Assembly (NCBI RefSeq): GCF_017979425.1
Contig: NZ_JAERIS010000003.1
Coordinates: 21,775-85,774, forward strand
Reading direction: 5' to 3'
DNA length: 64,000 bases
Source of the DNA: Helicobacter salomonis
GTDB taxonomy: Bacteria > Campylobacterota > Campylobacteria > Campylobacterales > Helicobacteraceae
Shown here: positions 1 to 8,806 of the stretch, in pieces
How positions within the stretch are numbered: the stretch's first letter is position 1
How the letters are laid out: every line of letters begins with the position of its first letter
Position numbers and translations under genes: made by a program
Notes under the pieces: generated by a model
Told to the model about the DNA's origin: nothing
Seen by the model: only the letters and a program-made list of their open reading frames with translations
Databases searched by the model: none

Positions 1-1
1 T

Positions 2-82
2 GCAGACCTAGAATTACCCACCCATTTAGAGCCCCTATGTCTAGGCACTTATTCCACCACACGGAGAACAAGTGGAGTTTAA
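2..82 (+). CDS. Possible 3' end of an upstream gene (partial)
   Basis: An open frame runs in from the left edge and stops at TAA (80-82), reading ...LCLGTYSTTRRTSGV. It overlaps the GTG start of the next gene by 11 bases, as is common between co-transcribed genes in this window. Only 26 codons are visible, so neither the product nor its reality can be established. It could equally be a chance open frame. Confidence 0.25.
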   Translation, partial: ADLELPTHLEPLCLGTYSTTRRTSGV

Positions 83-947
83 ACCCCTGAGTTTAGAGCT
101 AAAAGGGCTGTTAGACGCGCATTTGCAAGCGGATAATTTTAGCGTGGCGGATGTGAATTTTACCAATTTGTATTTGTGGAAAAATGCTAGGGACATTCGT
201 CTAGCCCTTGTGTGTGGCTGTGTAGTGATCCGCACACAATACCCTAAGCAAACCCCTTTTTATTTTTACCCCATCGGGGCGGGGAATAAAAGGGCGGTTA
301 TTCAAGCCCTATTAGAATTAGAACCCAAACTAGAGCTACGCGCCCTAGAGGAACAACATAAGCAAGAACTAGAGGTGTACTTTCCCAATGTTTTTGCGTT
401 TGAGGCAAGGCGAGATCGCTTTGACTATATCTACCGCACTGCCGAACTCGTTGCCCTGCAGGGCAAGAAATACCATAAAAAGAAAAATCACCTCAACGCC
501 TTTTTAAAACAATACCCCCACTTCACTTACGAACCCATCGGCGCGCACAATCGCGATCAAATTGCCAGTGCTCTCACAGAATGGCGCACCTTAAGGCAGG
601 AAGATCAGGCCTTAGATGACGAGCATCGGGGCATTTTGGACACGCTAGCTGTCTTCGAAGAGTTGCAATTACAAGGGGGGGTTATCCGCATAAGGGAGCG
701 CGTGGTGGCGATGAGTTTTGGGGAGAGAATTAATACGGATATGGCAGTGATACACATCGAAAAGGCAGACCCCCGTGTACGCGGAGCTTACCAGATGATC
801 AACCAACAACTCTTAGCCCACGCCTTTAAAGACTGCCCCCTAGTCAATCGCGAAGAGGATTTAGGCATTGAGGGCTTGCGCCAAGCCAAAATGGGCTATC
901 ACCCTGCCTTTTTACTACAAAAATTCCACGCTAACTATAAGGATTGA
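72..947 (+). CDS. DUF2156 domain protein (phosphatidylglycerol lysyltransferase C-terminal-like)
   Basis: A 291-residue soluble protein that starts at GTG, with GGAG at 63-66 as ribosome binding site. I recognise the DUF2156 / LPG-synthetase C-terminal-like fold from features such as the N-terminal FTNLYLWKN, the central GKKYHKKKNHLNAFLK and the C-terminal DLGIEGLRQAKMGYHP. Known members are GNAT-like acyl or aminoacyl transferases. There is no membrane domain, so it is not a full MprF-type lysyltransferase. The substrate is unknown. The stop codon lies one base before the next start, with pabBC directly behind, so the two are almost certainly co-transcribed. The same order (HP0292-HP0293) occurs in H. 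pylori by recollection. Confidence 0.8.
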   Translation: MEFKPLSLELKGLLDAHLQADNFSVADVNFTNLYLWKNARDIRLALVCGCVVIRTQYPKQTPFYFYPIGAGNKRAVIQALLELEPKLELRALEEQHKQELEVYFPNVFAFEARRDRFDYIYRTAELVALQGKKYHKKKNHLNAFLKQYPHFTYEPIGAHNRDQIASALTEWRTLRQEDQALDDEHRGILDTLAVFEELQLQGGVIRIRERVVAMSFGERINTDMAVIHIEKADPRVRGAYQMINQQLLAHAFKDCPLVNREEDLGIEGLRQAKMGYHPAFLLQKFHANYKD

Positions 948-948
948 C

Positions 949-2607
949 ATGCAAGAAGCCATCTTTGGCGCGTTTCACTACACCCAGCCCCTGCAGAGTT
1001 TTCAGGCATTTCACCATGCCCAATTGCAAGATTTGTGTGAGCGCATCGATGAACAACGCCATACGGGCTACTTTGTGGGTTATATTCACTACAATGCCCT
1101 AAGTGCGACCACCTCTAAAATCCCCATTGCCTACTTTACCCAGTTCGCTAGCAAAGAGGCCTACACCCCTCAACCTCCAGCAAACATGGCTTTTTACCCC
1201 CAAATCAGCACGCCCATAGATTTTAACACCTATGCCCATCAATTTAAGGCAATTCAAGAGACATTTGACAAGGGGGAATGCGCGCAGGTGAATTTAACTT
1301 TGCCCTTGCATCTCAAAACCCACGCCACACCCCGCGCCACTTTTGAGCAAGTCTTGATCAACCAACACACCCCCTATTGCGCTTTTTTGCCAAGCCCCTT
1401 TGAAACTATTTTAAGTTTTTCGCCCGAATTGTTTTTTGATTTGGATTATGCCGCGCAGACCATACGAGTCAAGCCCATGAAGGGCACGATCGCACGGGGA
1501 GCAACCCCAGAGCAAGACGCACACAATAAAACATTTTTGCAAAACGATCCTAAAAATCGTAATGAAAACACCATGGTGGTGGATTTATTCACCCAGGAGC
1601 TCGCCCAAATCGCCCACAAGGTGGAGGTTACTAAGCTGTGCGAAGTGGAAGCCCACCCAACTCTCTTTCAAATGACTTCTACTTTAGTGGGCACGCTCAA
1701 AAGCCCCCGACTTTTCCCCATTTTAGAGGCAATCTTCCCCTCTAGCTCGGTAACAGGCGAACCTAAAAAGAAAAGCATGCAACTCATACAAGATTTAGAG
1801 CAACATGAGCGGGGCGTGTATTGCGGAGCGATTGGGATTATTGACTCTGAGCGAGCCTTTTTTAATGTGCCCATCCGCACCATGTGCGCGCCTACGCAGA
1901 GTCAAACCTACACTTTGTGCGTGGGCAGTGGAGTAACTCAGGCCAGCCAGCTCGAATCGGAATACCAAGAGTGCTATTTAAAGAGTTTCTTTATCTTGCC
2001 TAAGATCGAGTTTAGCCTGATTGAAACTATGCTAGTGCGCCATTTGGAGATTTGCCATAGAGATTTGCACGCCCAGCGTCTAAAGACAAGTGCGCGTTAT
2101 TTTAACTTTGTCTATGAAGACTGGCTAGAACATTACCAGCCCACCCAAGATGGCATTTTACGCCTCTTATGGCATAAAGACGGAAGCTATAGCCTAGAAT
2201 ACAGCCCCCTAGAACCCCCCAAGAGCACGAAATTGCTTTTAGCCAAAAAGCCCCTAGACCCCTGTAATGATTTTTTAATCCACAAGACCACCTACACCCC
2301 GTGGTATGAAGAGGCACGCACGCAGATCCAAAGGGGGGGTTGTTTTGATGTGTTGCACTACACTCCTGAGGGGCAACTTAGCGAAGGAGCACGCAGTAAT
2401 CTCATGTTAGAGATAGAGGGACAACTCTACACCCCAGCATTTGGCACAGGGCTTTTAAAAGGAGTGGGGGTTACCCGTTTGATCGAGGCGGGGCGTTGCA
2501 CTCCTAAGACATTGAGCTTAGAGGACTTGAGGCGGGCAGATAAGATTTATGCCACCAACGCCATTAGGGGCGTGGTGGAGGTCAGGCTAGAAGAGCCCAT
2601 GTTATAA
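949..2607 (+). CDS. pabB: Fused aminodeoxychorismate synthase component I / aminodeoxychorismate lyase (PabB-PabC)
   Basis: Makes 4-aminobenzoate from chorismate for folate synthesis. Residues about 1-325 are a chorismate-binding (PabB) domain with SFSPELFFD, KPMKGTIARG and ENTMVVDLFTQEL. Residues about 345-552 are a class IV aminotransferase-like lyase (PabC) with EGARSNLMLE and GTGLLKGVGVTR. I place the start at ATG 949, preceded by AAGGA. A longer in-frame reading from 868 would run deep into the DUF2156 gene and is unlikely. Length is 552 residues, close to the fused H. pylori protein HP0293. No pabA glutaminase gene is in the window. FolP, which uses the product, lies on the other strand at 11559-12713. 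Confidence 0.9.
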   Translation: MQEAIFGAFHYTQPLQSFQAFHHAQLQDLCERIDEQRHTGYFVGYIHYNALSATTSKIPIAYFTQFASKEAYTPQPPANMAFYPQISTPIDFNTYAHQFKAIQETFDKGECAQVNLTLPLHLKTHATPRATFEQVLINQHTPYCAFLPSPFETILSFSPELFFDLDYAAQTIRVKPMKGTIARGATPEQDAHNKTFLQNDPKNRNENTMVVDLFTQELAQIAHKVEVTKLCEVEAHPTLFQMTSTLVGTLKSPRLFPILEAIFPSSSVTGEPKKKSMQLIQDLEQHERGVYCGAIGIIDSERAFFNVPIRTMCAPTQSQTYTLCVGSGVTQASQLESEYQECYLKSFFILPKIEFSLIETMLVRHLEICHRDLHAQRLKTSARYFNFVYEDWLEHYQPTQDGILRLLWHKDGSYSLEYSPLEPPKSTKLLLAKKPLDPCNDFLIHKTTYTPWYEEARTQIQRGGCFDVLHYTPEGQLSEGARSNLMLEIEGQLYTPAFGTGLLKGVGVTRLIEAGRCTPKTLSLEDLRRADKIYATNAIRGVVEVRLEEPML

Positions 2608-2608
2608 T
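2603..2608 (+). promoter_or_regulatory. Probable -10 element of the ppsA promoter
   Basis: A perfect TATAAT overlaps the stop codon of pabBC (TAA at 2605-2607) and lies 27 bases before the ppsA ATG, with an AAAGGGG ribosome binding site between. Helicobacter sigma80 promoters often need little more than an extended -10. This would give ppsA a start of its own in addition to read-through from pabBC. Confidence 0.55.
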
Positions 2609-2635
2609 TTGCACACCATACCATAAAGGGGTTTT

Positions 2636-5047
2636 ATGCGCTACATCAAGTTTTACAAAGAGATCAACAACAGAGATGTTAACCTAGTTGGAGGTAAGAA
2701 TGCGAGCATTGGGGAGATGTTTCAAGAACTCGTGCCTAGTGGGATCAAAGTGCCTAATGGCTTTGCCATTACCAGCGATGCCTATTGGTATCTCTTGGAA
2801 AAAGGGGGCATTAAAGCCCAAATTGTAGACCTATTAGAAGGTGTGGATGCGACCGAATTAGATGTTTTAAAAATGCGCTCCAAGCAGATTCGCGACCTCA
2901 TCTTTGGCACGCCTCTGCCTGCTGATTTACGCGATGAAATCCTACAAGCCTATCAGATACTCAGTGATGAATATCACATGCGTGAGGCGGATGTAGCCGT
3001 GCGTAGCTCTGCTACCGCTGAAGACCTCCCAGATGCCTCTTTTGCTGGACAACAAGACACCTATTTGAATATCAAGGGAAAAACCGAACTCATTCACTAC
3101 ATCAAGGCGTGTTTAGCCTCGCTCTTCACCGATCGCGCTATCAGTTACCGCGCTTCTAGGGGTTTTGATCATTTAAAAGTAGCTTTAAGCGTGGGGGTGC
3201 AGAAAATGGTGCGTGCAGACAAAGCCAGTGCGGGGGTGATGTTCTCTATTGACACGGAAACGGGCTTTAAAAACGCAGTCTTTATCACTTCTAGCTGGGG
3301 CTTGGGGGAGAGTGTGGTGGGGGGGTTAGTAAATCCCGATGAGTTTTATGTCTTTAAGCCCACTCTAGCCCAGGGCAAAGAACCCATTATCAAACGCCAA
3401 TTGGGCGATAAGAGTAATAAAATTGTATATGCGAGTCGGGGGAGCGAACACCCCACTAAAACCATTCCCACTACACCCAAGGAACAACATAGTTTTTCTT
3501 TAAGTGATAGCGATATTTTAAACTTGGCACGCGATGCAGCCATTATTGAAGAACATTATACCAAAGAAGCGGGGCAATACCGCCCGATGGACATTGAATG
3601 GGCTAAGGATGGGGATAATGGGGAGATTTTCATCGTGCAGGCACGCCCAGAGACCGTGCAGAGTCAAAGCCTTAAGCAGAATGCTAAGGTGTATGAAAAA
3701 TATCATTTCAAGAGCGCGCCCCCTAAAGAGGCGTTGCTTACAGGTAAGGCGATCGGGGGCAAGATTGGCATAGGCAAGGTGCGCGTGATCAACAGCTTAG
3801 ATCACATGAATATCTTTAAGGAGGGGGAAATTTTAGTTACAGATAACACCGACCCAGATTGGGAGCCCATTATGAAAAAGGCCAGCGCGGTGGTTACCAA
3901 TCGGGGTGGGCGCACCTGCCATGCTGCCATTGTGGCTAGAGAAATTGGCGTGCCCACCATCGTAGGAGCGATTGGGGCAACCGAATCGCTCTACACGGGC
4001 ATGGAGGTTACGATCTCGTGCGCGCAGGGGGAAACGGGCTATATCTATGCGGGTGCGCACGCCTTTGAAGTGGAGCGCATCGCCCTAGATTCCATGCAAG
4101 AGCCCAAAACCAAAATTTATCTCAATATTGGCAACCCGGAGAAAGCCTTTAAATTCTCACAATTGCCCAATCACGGCGTGGGGCTGGCGCGCATGGAGCT
4201 TATCATGCTCAACCAGATCAAAGCTCATCCCCTAGCCTTAGTAGATTTACACCACAATAAAAGCGTGCCTGAGCGCGATCAGTTAGAAAATTTAATCGCG
4301 GGATACGAGAGCCCTAAAGATTTCTTTGTCAAAAAGATCGCTGAGGGAATGGGGATGATCAGTGCGGCCTTTTATCCAAAACCGGTGATTGTGCGCACTA
4401 GCGATTTTAAGTCCAACGAATACATGCGCATGCTAGGGGGAGGCGCGTATGAACCCCATGAGGAAAACCCCATGCTAGGTTTCAGGGGGGCAAGTCGCTA
4501 CTATTCGGACCTTTATAAAGAAGCTTTTGCTTGGGAGTGTGAGGCCTTATGCATGGTGCGTGAAAAAATGGGGCTGACCAATATGAAGATTATGATCCCC
4601 TTCTTGCGCACCATTGAGGAGGCTAAAAAGGTCTTGGAGATTCTGCGTAAAAATGGGCTAGAATCGGGCAAAAACGGGCTAGAACTCTACATTATGTGCG
4701 AATTGCCCGTAAATGTGATCTTGGCTGATGATTTCCTCAATCTCTTTGATGGCTTTTCGATCGGCTCGAATGACTTAACCCAACTCACTTTGGGCGTGGA
4801 TAGGGATGGACAATTAGTCAGCCATGTCTTTGATGAGCGCAACCCGGTGATGCTGGAGATGTTTAAGCGCGCCATTGAGGCCTGCCAAAGGCATGGCAAG
4901 TATTGCGGAATTTGCGGGCAAGCCCCCAGCGATTACATCGAAGTAGCAGAGTTTCTAGTCAAGCAGGGCATTAGCTCCCTCTCGCTCAACCCCGACTCGG
5001 TCATCGCCACTTGGAATAGAGTCGTGCAGTTGGAAGGGCAAGCGTGA
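2636..5047 (+). CDS. ppsA: Phosphoenolpyruvate synthase
   Basis: Converts pyruvate and ATP to phosphoenolpyruvate, AMP and phosphate, the gluconeogenic entry reaction. The 803-residue protein has the expected order. The N-terminal ATP-grasp pyruvate/PEP-binding domain includes [11 protein letters not shown] and [20 protein letters not shown] swivelling phosphohistidine domain contains [15 protein letters not shown], with catalytic His429. The C-terminal TIM barrel contains IMIPFLRT and [12 protein letters not shown]. Length matches the family. ATG follows AAAGGGGTTTT. Its stop overlaps the pepE start by three bases. Gluconeogenesis fits an organism living on amino acids such as serine, whose dehydratase is nearby. 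Confidence 0.95.
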   Translation: MRYIKFYKEINNRDVNLVGGKNASIGEMFQELVPSGIKVPNGFAITSDAYWYLLEKGGIKAQIVDLLEGVDATELDVLKMRSKQIRDLIFGTPLPADLRDEILQAYQILSDEYHMREADVAVRSSATAEDLPDASFAGQQDTYLNIKGKTELIHYIKACLASLFTDRAISYRASRGFDHLKVALSVGVQKMVRADKASAGVMFSIDTETGFKNAVFITSSWGLGESVVGGLVNPDEFYVFKPTLAQGKEPIIKRQLGDKSNKIVYASRGSEHPTKTIPTTPKEQHSFSLSDSDILNLARDAAIIEEHYTKEAGQYRPMDIEWAKDGDNGEIFIVQARPETVQSQSLKQNAKVYEKYHFKSAPPKEALLTGKAIGGKIGIGKVRVINSLDHMNIFKEGEILVTDNTDPDWEPIMKKASAVVTNRGGRTCHAAIVAREIGVPTIVGAIGATESLYTGMEVTISCAQGETGYIYAGAHAFEVERIALDSMQEPKTKIYLNIGNPEKAFKFSQLPNHGVGLARMELIMLNQIKAHPLALVDLHHNKSVPERDQLENLIAGYESPKDFFVKKIAEGMGMISAAFYPKPVIVRTSDFKSNEYMRMLGGGAYEPHEENPMLGFRGASRYYSDLYKEAFAWECEALCMVREKMGLTNMKIMIPFLRTIEEAKKVLEILRKNGLESGKNGLELYIMCELPVNVILADDFLNLFDGFSIGSNDLTQLTLGVDRDGQLVSHVFDERNPVMLEMFKRAIEACQRHGKYCGICGQAPSDYIEVAEFLVKQGISSLSLNPDSVIATWNRVVQLEGQA

Positions 5048-5742
5048 ATTTACTCTTGCTCTCAGGCGCGCTCTACCAGGGCAAGTTTTTAACCTACGCT
5101 CTGCCTTGGATTGAAAAGTTTATAGAGGTGTACCAGCTTAAAGGAAAACAACTCGCTTTGATCGCCTATGGAAGCGTGCTTAGAAGTCAAGAGGAATGCG
5201 AAACCAACATGCGCGCGCTCTTAGAAGATTTTGGCATAGAAGTGGTGGGTGCGCATAGAGGGTTGGAGATTATCCACACCTGCGCAGGGCTTATTATGAA
5301 TGGGGGGAATAGTTTTAAGCTCCTAGAGGGTTTGTATCGACATAATTTACTAGAGACCATTAGAGAACGCGTTAAAGTCGGCACGCCTTATCTAGGCTGG
5401 TCGGCTGGCTCTAATGTAGCGACTCCTAGTATCCACACCACTAATGACATGCCCATTACTTATCCCCACAGTTTGCAGGCTTTGAACCTAGTGCCCTATC
5501 AGATTAACCCGCACTTTCCTACTGGCTCGGCTAATCATGAGGGGGAGAGTCGGCAGGAGAGATTGATCGAGTTTTTGGCCCTCAATCCTCAAGCAATCGT
5601 CTATGGTATACCCGATGGTGGGGCGTTTTGGGTGCAAGGGGAACAACACACCCCCTTGCATGTGGCTAACCAACCCTTTTATAAATTCGAGCACCACCAA
5701 CCCCCCCAACTCGTCAAAACAAGACCCGCTATCTCTGGCTAG
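5044..5742 (+). CDS. pepE: Peptidase E (alpha-aspartyl dipeptidase, family S51)
   Basis: Cytoplasmic serine dipeptidase that cleaves N-terminal Asp-Xaa bonds. The 232-residue protein has the nucleophile elbow GWSAGSN with Ser120, Asp135 in TNDMP and His157 in INPHFP. The serine and histidine positions match Salmonella peptidase E numbering by recollection. The start is GTG at 5044, overlapping the ppsA stop (GTGA). The reading frame ends seven bases before the boundary of a short insertion-element remnant, so the last few residues may have been altered by that insertion. Confidence 0.88.
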   Translation: MNLLLLSGALYQGKFLTYALPWIEKFIEVYQLKGKQLALIAYGSVLRSQEECETNMRALLEDFGIEVVGAHRGLEIIHTCAGLIMNGGNSFKLLEGLYRHNLLETIRERVKVGTPYLGWSAGSNVATPSIHTTNDMPITYPHSLQALNLVPYQINPHFPTGSANHEGESRQERLIEFLALNPQAIVYGIPDGGAFWVQGEQHTPLHVANQPFYKFEHHQPPQLVKTRPAISG

Positions 5743-5748
5743 GAACCA

Positions 5749-5881
5749 TTGACACGCTCCCCATAGCTGAAAGCCATAGGGTTAATACCCCAACCCTTAC
5801 GCATTGGCCTTTTATGCTTGCAGTCTATCCCTGTAGCTTTAAACTTGTGGGCTTTGGAACGCAAGGGTGTTTAGCACGGCA
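5749..5881 (-). mobile_element. IS200/IS605 (IS608-like) end remnant, copy A
   Basis: Read on the minus strand, this ends with CTATGGGGAGCGTGTCAA at 5749, close to the right end of the copy at 58162-58382 (TTATGGGAGAGTATGTCAA). A hairpin of about 10 pairs (CCCTATGGCT / AGCTATGGGG) precedes the end. A left-end-like stretch AAAGCCC...GCTACAGGGATAG lies around 5820-5850 and resembles AAAGCCC...GCTATGGGGATAG of the other copy. TTAC at 5885-5882 could be the target, but it lies 30 bases from the left hairpin against 16 in the other copy, so the left boundary is uncertain. There is no transposase. The element overlaps the 3' end of the neighbouring membrane-protein gene. Confidence 0.5.
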
Positions 5882-6421
5882 GTAAAAACATACTAACAGA
5901 CTCCACAATGCCCCTAACCATAGATAAATATCCATAAACATGGTGTAGGGTGCTGGGGCAGGGTGCCAGAGTTGGAAACTGAGTACGAGTGCAAATAGTA
6001 TACCCAAAACCCTATGCACGCGGTAAGCAAGCACATTCCATAGAGCCAAACTAATCCAAGCAAAGGGCGGGTAAGCTAGACTAAAGGGCAAAAACCCCAG
6101 CGCGTCCGCAAAAACCACACCCCCAAAGAACACCAAAAAAAATGCCACAGCGCGCGAGTACGGCCGTAATCCTAGTTTAATCCCCCCCATCCACAGCGCC
6201 ACGAGTAAACCTAGAGGACTAAGCTTGCCAAATAAGCCCACAAACAGCATACTTAGATTTAACGCACTCCCATTCAACAAGTGCAAAAAAGCCCAAGGGT
6301 AGAGTAGCACCCCCATCACTAAGCCTGCCTTTAACACAGCGTACGCGTGCGTGCGTGCAAAGACTAACCCCCCCGCTCCCAACACTAAGAATAAATCAGA
6401 ACTAACAAAGTTTTCCATCAA
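5825..6421 (-). CDS. Unrecognised multi-pass membrane protein
   Basis: 198 residues, strongly hydrophobic, with about six predicted membrane spans separated by short loops; I do not recognise the family. The last 18 codons after Tyr180 (CRAKHPCVP onward) appear to lie inside insertion-element sequence, so the true C terminus may have been replaced. The ATG at 6421 follows weakly matched purines (CCCCCTTTGATGG context) and no strong ribosome binding site. The gene stands alone between pepE on the other strand and a decayed region. It is probably expressed, since the frame is intact and membrane-like throughout, but its function cannot be given. Confidence 0.6.
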   Translation of the reverse strand: MMENFVSSDLFLVLGAGGLVFARTHAYAVLKAGLVMGVLLYPWAFLHLLNGSALNLSMLFVGLFGKLSPLGLLVALWMGGIKLGLRPYSRAVAFFLVFFGGVVFADALGFLPFSLAYPPFAWISLALWNVLAYRVHRVLGILFALVLSFQLWHPAPAPYTMFMDIYLWLGALWSLLVCFYCRAKHPCVPKPTSLKLQG

Positions 6422-6541
6422 AGGGGGACGAGCGGCATCTGAAGCCCTTCTTAATATGTGTCCTCGAAGTCTAGCATAATTAGACCAATATTAGTCTGCG
6501 AGTAGTCTAAGTATAGGCATAAGGCTTTTAAAAAAGCATGA

Positions 6542-7123
6542 AGAGACTTTGAAAACGAGTTAGTGGGATTTGATAGAGAATCTGATCGCGCGCTTTTACT
6601 CACCAACTACCCCTAGAAGAGTTTGAGAAACTAGCCAAGACCATTGCCAAATTCAGAGGTGTGGGTGAACCGCTCCTCCCTAAAGGGAGGAGCTTCCTAA
6701 CTAACAGAAACCAGCGTTTCTGAGCTCGAAAGGCTTTGCTGTTTATAGTCCGCAAGGCTAGTCCCTAACCCAAAAGACTTACAGACCCACTGATATGGGC
6801 GGAGATTAGTTGCCAACCTGTCATCGTGCTAGTTTTTAGTGGCTAGAATGAGCGCATCCAACTCTGCCACATCAGGCTTTCACTAACCTCACTTACCTAT
6901 TGCAAGGTTAGCCTTTCTTTTCTTAGAGTGCGCTTACATCTCCACCCCAAAGGACGGAGTTTTACGCGCAATTTGGATAAAAAACTTAAGAGGGATATAG
7001 CTTTTACTAGGCTATGACCCACACTTTGACTACCATGAGGTGATGCACATGCAAGTGAGCGAATCTTTGGCCTACGCGCAACTGACTAAAGAGATGTTAG
7101 AGAAGACGCACGGGATCAAGTAG
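6542..7123 (+). pseudogene. Decayed gene split by an insertion-element remnant
   Basis: Two pieces of plausible coding sequence flank element B. The left piece reads RDFENELVGFDRESDRALLL, shifts frame, then QLPLEEFEKLAKTIAKFRG up to 6664. The right piece begins with DKKLKRDI when joined at 6977, shifts frame near 7000, and continues GYDPHFDYHEVMHMQVSE to LEKTHGIK with a TAG at 7121-7123. Removing 6665-6976 makes the pieces run together with only the two frameshifts noted. I do not recognise the protein. The join is inference from sequence continuity. Confidence 0.4.
6665..6976 (-). mobile_element. IS200/IS605-type remnant with TnpB 3' tail and terminal hairpin, copy B
   Basis: On the minus strand a perfect 9-bp hairpin (GCTCCTCCC-TTTA-GGGAGGAGC, 6693-6672) is followed by GGTTCAC, a layout typical of the right end / guide-RNA scaffold of TnpB elements. 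Upstream of it an open stretch reads FGLGTSLADYKQQSLSSSE before a stop, like the tail of a TnpB protein. A second hairpin-like block (CTCCACCCC/GGACGGAG, 6939-6958) resembles an element end. A TTTAT-like target on the minus strand (6981-6977) gives the suggested left boundary. There is no transposase core, so this is a dead or non-autonomous copy. It differs from copies A and C in its end sequence. Confidence 0.5.
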
Positions 7124-7170
7124 GAGAAACAGATAGGATTAAGTTTGAGAAAGCCAGCTTGTTTGAGGAA

Positions 7171-7190
7171 TTCCCCGCAAAAGCGGGGAA
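7171..7190. repeat. Perfect 8-bp inverted repeat with 4-base loop
   Basis: TTCCCCGC-AAAA-GCGGGGAA, a GC-rich hairpin in otherwise AT-richer decayed sequence. It occurs once as far as I can see. It could be the end hairpin of another lost insertion element or a terminator without a T-tract. No gene directly uses it. Confidence 0.5.
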
Positions 7191-7411
7191 CCTGTGGCGC
7201 GCTATCGCTTGAATTTCAAGACGAACTTAACCCCAAAAAGAAATTTTGAGGCAAAATGCACGCAAAGGTTTCTTGCTATGCTCGCCCATGGCAGTCCTCC
7301 TGAACTGGTTTACCCCCTGGCAGCAGGAGGCATCTCTGTTCTAGCCTATTTAGTCTTGTCTTACTTTTTCTTGTGTCTAACTTCTAATTATTTTTTTCAG
7401 GGTTATTCCCC

Positions 7412-7706
7412 ATGCAAAGCGAACTCAGTATTAGAATTAGACCCCAATTAGATGCCTTTAGGGAGAGCATGGGTGCAGCACGGCATGCCCTTTCTTTAGA
7501 AAAACTTCTAATGGCGTAGTAGAAGGCGTGCAAGCCTCCATGTGCTCCTTGCGCAATAATTTGAACTCTTCTTTGCGCTTATGAGAAGTGGTTAGCACGC
7601 AGGTGCAGGCCATCATGCGGAATTGCGCCAAGTCAACACCGCAGTGATCACCCAACGCTTTAATGAGAGCATGAACCGCATTGAGGAGAGCGTGGGGGTG
7701 TCTTAA
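7412..7706 (+). pseudogene. Frameshifted remnant of a helical (coiled-coil-like) protein
   Basis: Starting at ATG 7412, a frame reads MQSELSIRIRPQLDAFRESM until TAG at about 7518. An overlapping frame continues with NGVVEGVQASMCSLRNNLNS, then EVVSTQVQAIMRNCA, and a third frame gives VNTAVITQRFNESMNRIEES and stops at TAA 7704-7706. The heptad-like pattern and repeated change of frame suggest a decayed alpha-helical protein broken by two or three indels. The original family is not recognised. The stretch 7124-7411 in front holds a hairpin and a short hydrophobic open frame, with nothing convincing. Confidence 0.4.
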
Positions 7707-7784
7707 ACATTATCATGCAGTGTTCTCGAGCGCTATAGCAAGATAGAGAAATCATTAGGCGCTACTTCTACTGCCGTTCTTGCA

Positions 7785-8786
7785 CTATGTTCTTGGTGTA
7801 TGATGTAAGTCATCGTTGAACTGCAGTCTAAAATGGTCACCTTTAAAGTGACCCTGCTCGATTGCTTGTTGTCCTGCCATACTTTTAAAGTATTGGTTTA
7901 ACAGCAGAAAATAGGCGTCATGATAGACACCAGTTAAGTTTGGTTGGTAGTAGGGAAAGCTCTTCGGGTTGAGCACCCATTCTGCGGCTTTGTTATAGGC
8001 TTTAAAAAGTTTTTGCGCAGCGCTGCTATGCCATAGATCAAAGCCATTTTCCGCAAGCAGTTGCCCTGCCACACTGATGGGAGTAAGTGCAAAATGTGTG
8101 TAGGCAATGCCTTTAATACCCTTAGTGGGTCCGCCATTGTAATTAGCAGTGTTGCTACGCACAATCTCTTTTGCCATCACGCCACTCTCATCAATGGCAT
8201 TTAAAATCCACTCTTGCCATTTATGCGCCATACTCGAAAGCAGATCGGGATCATTTAAAACAAGTGCGCTGCTCACGCCTAAAAGAATAGCCCAAGCTCC
8301 GATATTATTAGTTTTCTCATAGCGTGCGTAGGTTAGCATGCGACGCGCAAATTGCTCAAATAGAGGACTAGCAAATTTTGAGCGAATAAAGAGATAGGCC
8401 ATATTCATATAAGGCATGTAGAAATTGATCAGGTTTTTGGCTTCCTTTGAGCCCACCACTCCAAGATTTTGCGCCCATTGCTCTAAAATCTCTCTAGCCC
8501 TTTGAGCGTATTCTTGTTTCCCACTTGTCAAAAAACCCAAAGCCAAATCATAGGATAGAGTGGCCGATCGTTTGAACTCTGCACTACATGGATCGGCTTT
8601 TCTCTCACCCGTTGGGGTATAGTGGGGCAGTGTGTTGAGTTGTGTGCATGCGTGAATCTCCTTTTGAAGTTTTCGATGCAAATGGAGAGTGTGCTCCAAA
8701 TTAGCAGAGCGAAAGTCTCTAAAAAAATATTGCGTGGCCTGCAGAGCACTTAAAAAACATAGCCCTAAGAGTAGCATTTTTGCCAT
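7785..8786 (-). CDS. Alginate lyase family (PL5-like) exported protein
   Basis: 333 residues with a signal peptide (MAKMLLLGLCFLSALQATQ, cleaved near residue 18), so it is probably periplasmic or secreted. The rest is an alpha/alpha-barrel-like sequence matching the alginate lyase family: TNNIGAW (160-165) stands where PL5 enzymes have NNHSYW, and KGIAYTHFALTP (225-236) where they have RALxYHNYALPP. Thus the usual catalytic His of NNH is Ile162 and the following arginine/histidine motif is altered, so activity on alginate is doubtful. AAGGA precedes ATG 8786. It lies 20 bases behind sdaA, possibly in the same operon, and borders a decayed region, which hints at acquisition or rearrangement. 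Confidence 0.72.
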   Translation of the reverse strand: MAKMLLLGLCFLSALQATQYFFRDFRSANLEHTLHLHRKLQKEIHACTQLNTLPHYTPTGERKADPCSAEFKRSATLSYDLALGFLTSGKQEYAQRAREILEQWAQNLGVVGSKEAKNLINFYMPYMNMAYLFIRSKFASPLFEQFARRMLTYARYEKTNNIGAWAILLGVSSALVLNDPDLLSSMAHKWQEWILNAIDESGVMAKEIVRSNTANYNGGPTKGIKGIAYTHFALTPISVAGQLLAENGFDLWHSSAAQKLFKAYNKAAEWVLNPKSFPYYQPNLTGVYHDAYFLLLNQYFKSMAGQQAIEQGHFKGDHFRLQFNDDLHHTPRT

Positions 8787-8806
8787 CGCGTTCCTTCATG
8801 TTACGT

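Noticed and set aside
7171..7190. Sequence like the TTCCCCGC...GCGGGGA core of type I-E CRISPR repeats
   Set aside because: It occurs once, with no spaced copies and no cas genes in the window.
7194..7451. 85-codon hydrophobic open frame in the decayed region
   Set aside because: No ribosome binding site, a GTG start directly after a hairpin and no recognisable family; likely chance.
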